64,000 nucleotides of DNA from Brachypodius melanocephalos. Taxonomy: Eukaryota; Chordata; Aves; Passeriformes; Pycnonotidae. The stretch is taken from contig VZSR01003806.1 in NCBI GenBank assembly GCA_013398615.1, positions 2,253,094-2,317,093 of the forward strand, in the 5' to 3' direction. This document shows, piece by piece, positions 38,801 to 51,918 of this stretch. Below the pieces are notes generated by a model. That model was not told where the DNA came from. It made no database searches and saw only the letters and a list, made by a program, of their open reading frames with translations. A program made the position numbers and the translations under genes. How positions within the stretch are numbered: the stretch's first letter is position 1; each line of letters starts with the position of its first letter.

Positions 38801-41550
38801 ACATTTTATAACATTATTTTAGTTCAGGGCAGTTATAAAGAAATGCCTGAGAATGACCACGATTTTCAGTTCTGTATTAAGTACCTACTGAATATCTAAC
38901 TCTAGAATGTTCTCTGCTCTAAGGAAAATGGGAAAATCCATCATATAAGCCTTTCTTTTATAAAGCTTTCCTGGAAAGATTTCTTAGTGAAATGCAAATG
39001 ATTGTGCTAAATATTGAAATAGAGAGGGAAGTTGTCACTTGTCTAAATCATGTCTCATATTTTGTAACTGGAATTACAGTAAGCAAATATTAATGCAAAT
39101 TAAATGCAGTAGTTTTCCCCACATCTCTTTAAAACTTTCTAAAATATTTAAAACTTTGTCTTGTAAAAACTCCTTAAGAATTGTTATTCACTATTCTATC
39201 AAAATGGAGGTATATATACTGTTATATCACAGGATGATGGCAGCTATTTTTACCACTAAACGCTTTTATTAGTTGCATGTTTAATTTGGCATACAAACAA
39301 ATTTGTGTATTATGTGTAGAGATTGGAAGACACCAATATCCCAGTTTCCAAGAGACCAGTGTTCCAGTGTCTGGTTCCAAGGCTCACAAACTGACTGCTC
39401 TGCAAGATACATGAGACAATAGCTACAGATTTGATTTTCTCCATGCTGCATAAGAGGGAAACTTGTGAGAGGCAAGCCTTTCTGATCTGACAGGAACTGG
39501 TTTCCATCCCTAAATCTGGACAGATCCATAATCTTTAATAAGTAAGCAACACACAGGTTTTTTTAACAAAGAACTCTTGCAACAGCTGAGGGCAATAGTC
39601 CATTTTAACTAGCGTCATATCTCCAGCTGTGCCCAGTCTCCACTGATTCAGAAGGAACGTGGAAGATAAATTACATCAATCTAGCTAATTCTGCATCATA
39701 AAAATCCATCTTCATGAGGCGTCACATACTGAAAATTACTATTTCTTCCCAGTGAATACAAAGGAAGCCTGGAGTGATAGATCCAGTTGTAGATAAGTAT
39801 ATTTTGTGGGTGGATGAAGTCTACCTACCATGTCTGTAGAAGTTCAGGAAAATAATGACCCAAAATAATGCCAGTAATATGATGGTTTGTTTCAAAATTC
39901 AAGAGTGGATTTCTTCATCATAACACTTTGCTATTTTTGGATAGAGGTTTCTGGAATCTTACAGAAGATTTTTGTATAGAAGATTCTGAAGGAACTCAGA
40001 CCCTCGATCTCAGTGCAATGGCTGTTAATTTTCTTGCACAGAAGAGAAAAACACAGAGAAGATAGCTCTAGCCCAGACTGACTCCATATCACTTCTGGAA
40101 TTACATGCAGATCTTGGAAGAGCTACATCTTCTGGAGAGAGGAGACACTACTTTCTCTTGCCTACAAGAATTTAGGGTGAGTAAGTCCTTAAATGTATTT
40201 ATTTCTGTTATATGGCTTAACCTAGGAGGAAGAAATCTGGGCTTTTGTGTCTTTGTAGAGACTGGTGAACTGTTTCCATGGAAGCTTGGAATAAGAAGAA
40301 ATGAGTCTTGCAAATCCAGTAGGATGTTAAACATCTATTGGGAAAATGTAATAGCAATACTGTTTTCCTTGCAGGCAAATTGCACTAATCCTGCAAGAGT
40401 AAACTCTAGAAATTCAAAGAAAAGACAGCAATAAAGGTATATTTGAATGAACCAGTACTGATCCAACAATCTGTAAAGGAATAAAATAAACCAATGAAAA
40501 AAGGTGCTGTCAGTTTAAATGACTAACGACTGGAAGCTGAGTATCAGCCTGAGAGATAAAAATAAAAATAAAATTTCCTTCTGTAATTAATTGAAAATTC
40601 AATTCAGTGTTACTGCAGAAAACCCATAAAGCTCAAGTATCTGTGCCATGAGTTTGTTGATAGGCAGGAAAGATAGGATGTGTATCTTGTTGCTGGAATT
40701 AATGATACTGAACCAGAGCCTCTTACAAAGGCAGAAAAATATTTTGTCTATGTAGTAAAGATCATAATATCAGATTAATTAAGTTCCCTCCTCATTATTC
40801 AGACGCTTCTCTTTCAGATTCAGAAAGATTTAGAACTGATTTAGTTTTAGAAAATTTAGATTTAGAACTGTTCCCTGTATCTATATTCTACCACTTTATT
40901 TAGTTTAGTATTAACCTTGCTGCAACTACTGGCAGGTTAAGATACTGCATAACTGCTCTAATCCAATAAAGGCTGCCCAAAAGCTAACACAAAACTCAGT
41001 ATTTTTCACACTTTGGCATTAAAGTGTGAAAATGAAGAGCTGGACTGTAATTTCAAGATGAATGTAAAAAGCAGCCAATACTAAGGTGCAATGCAGTCCT
41101 GGTTTTGTTTTTGTTGAGAATCCAGCAAAGAAAAGTTCTTTTGATTTAAAATTAGTAGTGCCTTATACAACAGCATCTGTTAGTACCATCATAAAGATAT
41201 TTGCCTAGATAGCTGTATTAGTATGACTGTTATTTAAAATACTGTGTCTACACTGAGTCTCTAAATCTGGAAAAAAAAAGAATACAAGTCTGTACAATCA
41301 CAAGTCCGATGGAAAGAGTGGATACTGTGCGATTTTCTCCTTTTAGAATAAGAACACAGGAAACCAAATGAAGCCATTAGAAAAGTTGAAACCAGCCAAA
41401 GGGGTGATTCTCCAAGGAAGTGGAAGTGCTGGCCAAGATGTTTTTTGGATGCAGAAGGTTCACACAGATTCCAAGTTAACTGCATGAATTCAGTACAGCA
41501 ATCCATTGTGGTTCTATGTGGAGACCAAATTCGACTCAGACAGTCAGAAA
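32877..41550. other. Long AT-rich spacer, no gene seen
   Basis: About 8.7 kb without a recognised gene or transposon. Frames are at most 109 codons (40105-40434, plus strand) with no domain. Two slightly CpG-bearing patches occur, at about 34260-34480 and 35780-36330. Neither shows a convincing exon, promoter or LTR. Confidence 0.5.
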
Positions 41551-41955
41551 TCCACAGAATCACTGAACAGCTGGGGTTGGAAATGACCATGGGGAGCATC
41601 TAGTCCAACTTTCTGCTAAAAGCAAACTTCAAAATTAGTACAAGTTACTCAGGTCCAAGCATGAAGATCCCACAACCGCTCGACCAAGCTGTTCTGTACT
41701 CAACAACTCTTCACAGTAGGAATATTTTCCATGCATCTACTTGAAATTTCTCTCACTGCAAGTTGTGATCATTGTTCATTACTCATTGCCTATGCACTAT
41801 GCATCTCTGAGAAATCTGGTGTCTTATTCTAACCCCTCATTAAGTACAATAATCACATCACACTTTAGTGCTCTCCTTCAACCACAGAACAAAGCCAACC
41901 TCTCCAATATGTCCATTCATACCGTGTGCTCTATTTCTCTATCCCTTTTAGTGAG
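41551..41955 (-). mobile_element. CR1 LINE 3' fragment, antisense, diverged
   Basis: It begins with the complement of the terminal repeats (TCCACAGAATCACTGAACAG), followed by GGGGTTGGAAATGACCATGG and AGCATCTAGTCCAACTTTCT. It then continues through eroded landmarks (CTGTTCTGTACTCAACAACT; CTCTTCACAGTAGGAATAT) before fading near 41955. Confidence 0.78.
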
Positions 41956-43464
41956 GTAATTTTCTGGGCACCACTTTCTTGGGCAATTAAAAACCCTGGA
42001 CACAAGCTCTCTGTGGAAAATTACTACAAAAAGAAAATTGGAGATTAGAGTGCAAATTGATGTCCTTACATCCTTTTGTAGGCACCTGTTTTGGGCAACT
42101 ATGGAAGAAAGAATACTGGGTTGAAAGCATTTTGGATTGACCCAGCATGTCTGTCTTTATATGAGCTTCTTCACTTTTCTTTATTATCTCCTTTAGTTGT
42201 TATTTGTATTACCACAATGCTTTTGATCAATTATCCTGTTCTAAACAAAGAGGATCAGGGCCAAGTATAACTTATTCTGAACATTTTCTACCTCTTCTCG
42301 GCCAATATCAGGTCTCTCTTTTGTATGCTTTTGTGTCTTATTTCACTTTATTCAAATGAAATCTTGCCTGGCAGTGGTTTAATAATCAAAGACTGTTGGT
42401 TTTACTGTATTTATCACAGGTTAAATGCCAAAAATACTGCACCTAATCATGTGCCTGAAATATGACTCCAGAGAAATAAAAAAGTCTAAAGGGACCATTT
42501 TCTGCTAAAATAAAAGAGAAAGTATAAACTTCTTAATCTCCTTTTAATATTTTAAATTTATAAAGACATTTTTAAATTTTACTAAATGAATCTATTGCAT
42601 TTAAACTCCACATTAAAATATTTTTTCTGTAATGCTAATCAAAATGGTGATTATCAAACAGTACTGTGTTTGCCTGGGGTAATTTTTTTTTCATAAGAAA
42701 TGTAATATTCTCTATTCAAATATGCCAGCTGTTCAAATTCTCTGCAATAAAGTGATATCTAAAGAAAGGATGATGTACTTTTTTCTAATCTCTGCTTTTT
42801 ATACCCTAACCCCATAATGAATAAATTCTTTCACTTCTTAAAGTCAAAACTCTAGTGAAGTGAGATTCCATAGTGAATATTTTCCAAGGCTTATGAAAGC
42901 AAATAGAGAACGAAAAGAAAAACCAAAAAATTAATAGGACACAGCCTCATTCCTTTCCTTAATCAGAGGAGTAGACAGCAAAAAAGCATACATTTTCTCA
43001 AAATCGGCGTATTTAAAGTGTATAATGATATGTGATGACTTGCTGCACTTTCTTGCATGGCCTGAAACAACCACAGGCCCACTATAACAGTCAACAGCTG
43101 GGAACGAGCCTGGTTGTGCCTGTTTAAAGGAGGAACAGAAGATAAATGTGATTTCTTTGCCTGAAGTCTAAAGAAATCGTTACCAAATTTGGGGGGGTTT
43201 AACTCATCAAGCATGACTTCACAGTGCTTGCAGCACCAGAGTTGAGACCTTCTGCCCACTCTCAGTTCTCAGTTCTTTTTTAGCTGTTCACACACCTTTT
43301 CTGGTATTTTCAGCCTCCAATACACAAAAACTTGCAAGCAAACTCATGGCTGAAAACTGCAGCTGCTGTGGAAAATACTCATTCTCTAATCAGGTCCTGT
43401 CCAATTATCTTCTGCCAGAGGATAAAGTTCTTTCTTTACGAGAACTCACAGAAAATGGAGTTTG
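41956..43464. other. AT-rich spacer, no gene seen
   Basis: No open frame above 98 codons and no recognised repeat. Confidence 0.55.
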
Positions 43465-43643
43465 GTGCCTGTTGTGGTTTGAAAGCAAAACAAGTGAGAG
43501 GCNNNNNNNNNNNNNNNNNNNNNNNNNNNNNNNNNNNNNNNNNNNNNNNNNNNNNNNNNNNNNNNNNNNNNNNNNNNNNNNNNNNNNNNNNNNNNNNNNN
43601 NNATACTTTGTGCTAATCCTATACTACAACCCAGGACAGTGCC
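43465..43643. mobile_element. LTR element with 5-bp target duplication, interrupted by gap
   Basis: The left end is TGTTGTGGTTTGAAAGC at 43470 and the right end is CTACAACCCAGGACA, finishing at 43638. It is flanked by the perfect 5-bp direct repeat GTGCC (43465-43469 and 43639-43643). TG...CA ends with a 5-bp duplication fit an ERVL-type insertion. The interior is lost in 100 N, so this may be a solo LTR or a longer element. The right terminal 36 bp (43603-43638) are identical to the right side of the gap at 55722-55821. Strand cannot be settled from the ends alone. Confidence 0.82.
43503..43602. other. Assembly gap (100 N) inside an LTR
   Basis: A placeholder of 100 N lying entirely within the LTR element at 43470-43638. 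ORFs drawn across it are artefacts. Confidence 0.99.
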
Positions 43644-45425
43644 CCCATCACAGGTTTTCTCAGACAGCTGTCCTGCTTCTCTTCTATATGCTACCAAGTT
43701 GCTCAATTCTGCCATGCAATTCTCTTGTACCAGCACTCCCTGCTTCATTTCAGCCAAAATAAGATGTATTATCAAAGAATGTTTTAACAGCTCTAGGTCA
43801 TTTATTAATATTTGCTTAAATTTATAAATTGGAATGTGTCAAGGTCCACCAGTACAGGAAGACAATGTACAACCCAGAACAGAGTCCTCCTCCTAACAGA
43901 GGCTTACATATGCCTCTCTTAGCTAAAGCCTAGGAATGGGCCTTGAGACTGAGCTGAGTTCCCCAGCCCACCTTTCCACTGAAATTAGAGTTCCTGATTT
44001 CTCTGGTACAGAGAGCGTTTCTGTGAATATGGTGAGTCAACAAACATGCTTTGAAATTATACTTTCTAATTCATCAAACAACTAGGTGACTTTCCTTTTA
44101 ATTTGGAAATTGTATTGTTCAAGACCTCTCCCAATTAATTCCACCTACAGCAGGAACATATTATTCAGCCAATATTATTTCAGAAAGAATAACAAGATCC
44201 TAAAACACATCTTAAGGCCAAACTGTAGATTGACCAGGGACTGCAGCTGTAAATCTCTGTGATACCTCTCTTCCCCAGCTCAAGATGTCTCGGCCTGAGA
44301 CATTTCTATTGCTGGGATTTGTCTCCACTGTTTATAATGCTTAGTTCCATTCACTCTCAGAATCTCATCCTAGTCAATACTGCATTCACCTCCCTCGTTT
44401 TAGTCTTCAAATTCTTGCCATTGAGGTTGTCCTTGTAATACTGCATTTCTTCTCTGTTTAAAATACTGGTTATGTAATCTTCCTGATTATCCAATGGCCA
44501 TGGATGATTTTTTCACTCATCCAGCTATGGTCTGTCATATATCCACACTTGATAATGAGGAGACTGCTTTGCATCATCCTGACTAAAAAGCTTTACACAG
44601 GTTGAGAGTGTCTTTCTTCTTATCACAGTTCTAAAAAACAAAGGTCAGCAGGGGTTGGACTAAAATCATCATCTTACATGAAGATTGCCATTATGTGGAA
44701 GGATTTATGAAGTCATCTGTAGACAAAAAAGTACTAAGATGCCATTTAAGTGGTATAAGCCAGATCGAAGGAGATTAAAAACATGGTAATATCTATAGGA
44801 ATACATCTAGAAATACTTCTGGTTTCTCAGGTTCAAGGGTTCATCATGACTTTATTCCTCTAAATAATAAAATCCAGGGAAGGTTCTTGTCTTCACATTT
44901 TACCACATGCTCTGGATTCTACTGAAAGTCAGACGTATTTGGTACATACAGCACTCTATATGGCCCCCTTTTCTAGATGGGTTATTAGGGTGTCACGTTT
45001 GCAATGGTACAGTGCAATACTTTACAACCAGTAAGTAGCAACACACTGTCTAAAATTTACATGTCCTTGAAACACAGGTCCTCTCAGAAAATACAAATTT
45101 AAAATTACATAGCATTCATAGATGAGAATGCCCATCCTGGAATGTGTAAACAGCTGGTAGTGCAAATAGGTTGGAAAACTTCTTCACTCTGGCATAACTT
45201 TTGCTAAAAAGATCGTTGTCTTCTCAGTGAAACAAAATCCAAACATTCAAATCAAAAGTTCAAACTATTGCTCATATCTAAGGATTTTCATGTGTTGCTA
45301 CCTGTCAATAATGAAAAAGCATATGTATTCTCTGTTAATGTCTGTGCAGGATCTATTGCTCCTCCTCATTATTTCAAGAACAATATATCTTGGTGGTGCT
45401 ATATTATTCCTCCCACACTTCATCC
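43644..45425. other. AT-rich spacer, no gene seen
   Basis: No frame above 68 codons outside the edges and no recognised repeat. Confidence 0.55.
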
Positions 45426-45427
45426 CA

Positions 45428-45665
45428 TGCTAGTTTTGGTTAAGATAGAGTTAATTTTCTTCATAGTATCTAGTAGGGAGGGGGCTATGGTTTGGATTTG
45501 TGCCAAACACAGCAGGAATGGTTTTGTTATTGCTGAGCATTACACGGAGTCTTTTCTGGCCTTTTGTGCTCCTCACACCACCCAGCCATGAGGAGGCTGG
45601 AAGAAGTTGAGAGGGATCCCAGGTAGGACAGCTGACCCCAGCTGACCCAAGGGCCCCACCAAATA
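45428..45665 (+). mobile_element. ERVL-type LTR, 5' part, sense strand
   Basis: It belongs to the same LTR family as 31206-31704 but in the opposite orientation. Landmarks are GGTTAAGATAGAGTTAATTT, GCTATGGTTTGGATTTGTGC, TTTTGTTATTGCTGAGCA, GGAGTCTTTTCTGGCCTTTT, and GACAGCTGACCCCAGCTGAC followed by CCAAGGG. It ends just before the region where the TATA box would lie, so this is only the U3 part. No target duplication was found. Confidence 0.75.
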
Positions 45666-47199
45666 AAAGGCATGGACAATAGAAAACAGAAAAAGAACAG
45701 GTTAAGACAGTAATATGTTCTGGGTACGATTCCACCAGGAGACCTGAGAATTCACCTCACTCCAGGAACTGGTTGTACACACAGCCACGTCTTGACTGTA
45801 CACAGAACTTAGTTCTGGAAAAACAATTGCTTTTTCATGCTGGAGGCAGACACCCAGGTATCAAAGGAAAAGAAACCTTTGTTTCTCTAGTCCCTTGCCA
45901 ATTTAAGGAGGCAGATTTTGGCTGTTTGTCTATCTTGCAGGAAAGATAAGTATGCTGAAACACATTAAAGCAGTCTTCATGCTGTTCATTTAACAGACTA
46001 GAAGCATTACATTACGACCACAGCCCTCTTTTCTTTTGATCACAGTGCAGCCACTGTTACTGGGAACACACAGGACTGATTACACCCTTGAAAAAATCTG
46101 AAAGATGGTCCCTCCCCCACAGTATGGCACAAAAATGAAATTTCTGCAAAAACTTCAGAAACAAAAAGGTATATAGGTGGAACTTTTCTTGACTATAAAT
46201 GAGCTACTTCACACCATTCTTATTTCTGGAACAGACACTTTCCAAGCAGATATTTCCTGATAGTTTCAAGAAGTGATTGTACAAGATTTCAGAACAAGAT
46301 TGGTTGGGCCTAAAGGGTGCTGAATGCTTAGTGATGAACCTTAAAAAACACCCAAAAGATGTACTGCCATGGCCTTCTCCTCAGTGCTCTGTTCTTTCAT
46401 ACCCTGTTCTTTGTGTCATGTTTGAGTCTGGGGAGCAGCTTGTTTGCCAGAGGCTCTTGATCAGGAGCTGTGACTAAAGCACCACGCAGGGAATTCTGTT
46501 TTCTTGCTAACACAGAGCCCAGTGGAGTCTGCCTGAAAAAAAAGTTTCTGTCTATCCTCTAGTCAAAACACTCAGCAAGGGCTAAATTGGTAACCAATTT
46601 TGTTGGGATTTAACTTCTCTCTTTAAAATTTCCTGGGGCTGCTTAGAAATATGTTCTCAGTAACGTTTTCTTTGATGGAAATATCTTTCTTGCTCTAACC
46701 CTTTCATAGAAAATCACTTTCCATTTCAATTCTTACTGTGCTACTTCAAAAAGAAATAACTTTTATAACAATCTTCAAAACATTTTTTGTCTTCTTCAAC
46801 ATTAGGGTCAGAGGCTGAGATTTTTCTCCTTTTCAGAGATTTTTCCTTCAGACAAGCATGGGCCTAATTAGAGCCCTTGGCTGGATATTTCTAATGAAAG
46901 AAAGTTCACATTTAAAAAGCAGTAGTATTGGAATGCATCTCATAAAGGAATCTGGAAGTAAGCAGCAACTCCTTGTCACTGAATATTGCTGGTTTTGGAA
47001 GAGTAAGACCACTGCAAAATTTTGCCTTTGTTGGTGGGTAAAATTTTTGAGAGTTGATATCATGCCTAAGTTAGGCTAAATCTGAGCTGAAAAGCAGCAG
47101 TTTCCTCTGTCACAGAGGGATCCTTCACAGTCATTCATTTTATCACACAATTTCCTCCCTCGGGGAAGGACACAACATCATCTCATAATGCAGTGAAGT
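45666..47199. other. Spacer, no gene seen
   Basis: Nothing recognised. Short frames (66-73 codons) only. Confidence 0.55.
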
Positions 47200-47490
47200 C
47201 CCTAAGTGTCTGTATCCCGTGGTGCCAAACTGAGACACTGCTGTTCAGCAAACAGACCACCCCGCGCAGCACCTGCGCTCCTGGGTGACACCACGGTGAC
47301 TGATGGTGCTCTGCTGCACCAGGCTGTGCTTCTTCTGGGCTTAAAGGCATTGCTACACTGTTCTTAAACAGTCACTGTCCTCCACAACTCTGCTCTAGCA
47401 ATTTGAGCCCATTAAAATCCCCCGAGACACACGGATCATTAAGCTTGATGACATAGGAGCCGAACTTCACAGTCACGGGCTTTCCTCAGA
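47200..47490. other. CpG-containing block of unknown nature
   Basis: A GC-richer stretch with several CpGs (CCCGTGG, CCCCGCGCAG, CTGCGCTCC, ACCACGG, CCCCCGAGAC, ACACGG, GAGCCG, TCACGG) in otherwise CpG-poor DNA. On the plus strand a frame without ATG is open from 47400 (after TAG) to a TGA near 47614. Its translation includes PIKIPRDTRIIKLDDIGAEL. The stop coincides with a pyrimidine-rich CTCTGCTCTAG that could serve as a splice acceptor. The minus strand is also partly open here. I do not recognise a protein family. It could be an exon, a conserved non-coding element or an old retrovirus fragment. Confidence 0.3.
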
Positions 47491-50400
47491 ATCACAGAAC
47501 CATTCATTTATAAATCTAGATCAGAAATGCCTGCAAAGTAAACTGTATAGTCACTATTCTGCAACTAAGATCTCTGGCACAGATAGATTTCAATGGACTG
47601 AAAAATCAGTGTGAAAAATCAGCGATGTCTTTGCAGAATGTATCTATTTACAGGACTGAGCAAGTTCCACTCTCGATGGGTACTTTGCACCTCATCCTTA
47701 TGGATACAGAGACAATATCTCTCTGAATGATCTGTGGATCTTGTTCCATGACTCATTTGATGTGACACTGCAATTTTTCCACTTGCCTATATTGTTTACC
47801 TTAGCAATACTCGCAATCTAATTTTTGCATCTCATTTCAGTCAAGTTCTGTCTTTAGTTGATTAATGTTGTACCTTTTTTTCAGGTTTTAAAATAAAATG
47901 TTACGTACCAATCACTGTCAGGATGATCTAGGGCTTTTAGAGATAACCCTCTGATTTTGCAAGTGTTTCTCCTAATTCTCATCTGTTTCATTTGCATTCC
48001 CAAACACAAGGGGTGACTGTAATCCTGTGTGTGCTAGTTACTCAGACTCTAATATCTGCCTGATGTATTAGCTGATATTCTCCAGGTAACTGTTCATTAT
48101 CTCCATTTTATCCCATCTTTTTGATAATTTCATTATTCTACAGCAACACTACCCTTTACCTCTCCAGCCCTGAGGTCCAATGCTACTTCTTCCAGTTCAG
48201 GTCAATAAAACACCAGATACCATCTTCCTTTTCGGAGCTGCATTCACCATAAATACTTTTGGGTAACCAAGGTTTGCCAGTTATATCTTCTGTGTAAAGA
48301 TTTTGGCAGCCTTTTTTGTGATATGGAACAGTTAAAATTTTCCAGAGGCTGCTGGCATCTCTGCCTGTACATAGTCAGGTGATTTGCACCCTATTTCTGC
48401 AATCTTATCTTTGGCTTTAATTAAATATATTAGCACGATATAATATATATTGTCAGACTCATAACAAAGAGCAAAACTTAAAGAAAGAACTGTATTTACC
48501 TTTCTAAGGCAAGGTTATTCTTTTCAAGAGATAGCTGGCCACTGTTACCAGCTTTTACATGTCTGAGAATCACTTGTTTAACTTCTAATCATCACTAGAC
48601 CCTCTGACAACCTTTTGATGGTTTCAAAAATGAGTTTTTTATTCTTCTCAGATAATTCTGGATATAAAGGATAAATCTGCCAAAATTCTTCCTCACACAA
48701 CCTTTTAACGTGCTTTTTATACTTTCTGTCCAGAAAGTCTCTAGAAAAGTCTTATTTTTTGCCTTTTTTTTTTTTAATTTGCATTAATTTTTGAGAAAGA
48801 TGTCCTCTGGGAACAAAATGGGAACTGACATCCTCAAAAGGCTGAACTATTTCATCAGCAATAATTATTACAAACTTCTGCAACCCTGCCCACCGGGTAC
48901 GGAAAATAGAACATAAGCTTAATTTACCTAACTGCATAATGATGACTTATGGACCTTAGCGATGTGACTTAGACTTTGTTGAACTAGATGCAAAAGGTGC
49001 AGCATAGAACAACTTCCCTAGGTCATACTGATTCTGCTTCGATTCTCTTGAAAGAGTATTAATTAACTTGCCTGCTTGCTCGGGAGTTCAACAGACTGAA
49101 GTTAAAATACTGTGTATTTTCAATGATTTACCACACATCTGTGCTTCCCAACAATTGCAAACTTTCTCTGTTTAGACCACAGACAGCTTTGGAATGTTCG
49201 TGTGTGTGTACTTCAGTTCCTTCCGGACCAGAGAATTAGCACATTGAAATCATGGAGGCTGAAGGCTCCCTGCAGGTGGCACCTCCCTGAGAACATTGTG
49301 ATTTAAAATGACCAAATGACCAAAGGGAGGTGACAGCAGTGAATCCAGCTAAACAAACATTCAATGAGGAATAAATTCATTCCAATACTCCACATAAAGG
49401 GAGTCTGGGGTAGTAGTTTATATGTCAGACCTCCTTCTTTTGTGTGTACTATTGTTACTTATTACAGCAAGAGTTTAAATAAGTGACCCATAGGTTGATC
49501 CAGTTTAGAATATCCTCTGGGAACCTAACCAGGAGATTTTTGTGCCCTTGTTTTGGGCTTCTTGCTCCCTGTTCAGAGTTTCTACATGCACATATGGCCA
49601 CTGATTGCATAACATGCCTAGTCTACCAGACATAGTCAGGGAAATGATAAAAGATGTCAATGTTAAACCAAGGATCCATTTGATTATTGCAGCTTCAGCT
49701 GCATCATATTCAGAGTTTTAAAGGATGATCCCATTCTTTAACATTCTTCATATGGATACATGCCTACAGCTAAGTTTGAGAAAATTAGTTCTTCAAAATC
49801 ACTGTTTGGGATTTTTGTAATGTAAAACACTTACAAATGTCCATGTCCCCAAAATATTTGAAAATTTGTAAATATGCACTGATATGTCCATGCAAGTCCT
49901 AGTGAGTGCTCTATTGCTTGCAATAAAATCCTCAAATAGCTTCCCCTGCAGTTGATGTTAAATTCAATCCTTTCAAAACAGGTAATTTGCTGGTTATCCA
50001 CTGAAAAAAAAAATCTCATTATTGTTTAGCTTCAGAATAACTTTTACCTTGAGACTTTTTCCCCAAGGATTTGTTCATCCTGGTGCTAATGTCATTTTCA
50101 AATAGCACAGGAAGGTCAGTCTTATTAGAAGGATTTTGTTTCATTCTGGTAGTTAAGGTGGTACTTTTATAGGCTGACAATCAACTGGCAGTCTATGAGA
50201 TACTTTTTTGAGTAGTGAAGAATTTCTTAGTGTCTAGGTTCCCAATTTTAGTAAAACAAGCAGATACTTTGCCTTTTATCCCAAAGACCAACAAAACCTG
50301 CTATGCTAATAAACCCAGTTTGAAGCTCTGAAATTTATCTACCCGACTGATAAAAAAGTTTTAAGTTTTCAGAATTATGTTTAGAAAAAAAAAAATTAGA

Positions 50401-51249
50401 AGAGTGGCTGGTATCATTTACTGGATTATTATCCTGCATCAAAAGCATTTCTGTGTCCATAGAAAGGGATCCTTTGCCATTCCTGCCTGAAACTAAACTG
50501 AGACTAGGAAATTAATTCAAAGTACAACAGAAACTCTCTTAAACTCCTCAGACTGATTACTAGGCAGAGATTGTAGGGTGGAGGAGATATATTAAAATAA
50601 TTTCTGTTTCTTGAAGTTCAGACTGAGTTTAAAAGTTGTTTGTGACTAGCAGAGAAACAGTGAGAAGTGGGGACATTGTCAGGGGTTCTGGGCAGATGGA
50701 TGAAACTTCTGTTTATCCATATCTGACAACTGAAAAGCTTTGATGAGAGACCTCAATATTTCTTGTGTCAAGAGCAGTGAAAGAGCTCAGTCTTTCCTGT
50801 GTTAGAAGCAAAGAAAGGAGTAGTACAGGTCTATTACCTACTCCCTCCCTGTTATCTTTCTAGGCAGAGGTTTCAATCCAATATTTCCCAAATTCTGCAG
50901 AACTCAAAGTAATTCAGAGACTAATATAAGTTTGAAACACTATAATCAGGAAAGAACAACAGTCATCATGATCCTGTTAAAGGGGATGTAAACAATCCTG
51001 TACTTGCCTGGAAGGAAGTCAAGGAGGGAGTTAATAGTGCCACAGCTTCCAGAGCTGAAGAAAATCACTAACCACACCAGGGCCCTATTTTGTCTGACTC
51101 CTCAGCATTTCAACAAGACCAGTAATTGTTACCCAGGTTGAAACACTACACATGGAATAGATGTGTCCTGTTACTCTGTAAGTGTATATGAGAAAAAATG
51201 CTCCTTAGACACACCTATCTGCTGAGATATCTGCAATGTTTGTCATGTA
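47491..51249. other. AT-rich spacer, no gene seen
   Basis: No frame above 62 codons. Short T and A runs only. Confidence 0.55.
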
Positions 51250-51918
51250 TTTCAGCAAGCCTTTCTAGCCAGATATTTTGATGATGAGCGTTCAAAAGTC
51301 CATGAAGCACCTGTGATGGTACCCCAGCTAGGAAAGACTGAAGTTGCCCTTGTTTCACACACCTGAGTCAGAGTTGTAGGGGGGCAGATGCCCAGGTGTT
51401 GGCAGTGGGGGCTGAAGGGGGTCTCTGTGAGGAGAGGCTGGGACTTCTCCATGCTGGATGCAGCTGGAGCCAACCCACCCACTGCAGGGCACAGCTGAGC
51501 CCACGGCTGAGGTATGTCAGGGAAAGCACATGTGAGAAAGGAGTGAGGGGAAAAGTAAAGGAAACAGCTCTGTGAGCACCATTGTTGTTGTTGTGAAGCA
51601 GGAGAAACATCCAGCAGGAGGTAGAGGAGTTTAAAGTGAGCCTGGGAAAGGGAAGATGTTTGTTTATGTTTGCCTTTTTGTTTCACTCCATTCAAGTCAC
51701 TAATTAAATATTTCTTTTTATTTGTAATAGATTATGGTCTTTTTCCCCAAGTAGGATCTGTTTTGCCAGTGGCGTCATTCATAGGAGATCTTCCCGTCTT
51801 TCTCTCTGCATTGACCTTTCTCATTCCCATCTCCCTGCTTTCTCCCCTTTGTCCCACTGAGGGTGTGTGAGAGAGCACACATTTTTTTTTGGCTGCTGAC
51901 TAAGGCTAGTCTGCCACA
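51250..51918 (+). mobile_element. Probable ERVL-related LTR, sense strand
   Basis: The 3' half parallels the LTR at 58153-59188. It has TAAAGTGAGCCTGGGAAAGG, then TTTTTCCCCAAGTAGGATCT and GTTTTGCCAGTGGCG, a CCCTTTGTCCCACTGAGGG segment, and an end GTCTGCCACA at 51918. The 5' half is GC-richer and not confidently matched, and the left boundary (51250) is approximate. No target duplication was found. A 147-codon minus-strand frame (51252-51695) is antisense to this element and is not a gene. Confidence 0.55.

Noticed and set aside
43346..43762. 138-codon frame crossing the N run
   Set aside because: The middle is unknown bases and the flanks are LTR ends, so the frame is an artefact.
51252..51695. 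147-codon minus-strand frame
   Set aside because: It is antisense to an LTR-like element. Its proline/serine-rich translation comes from GC-rich repeat sequence.
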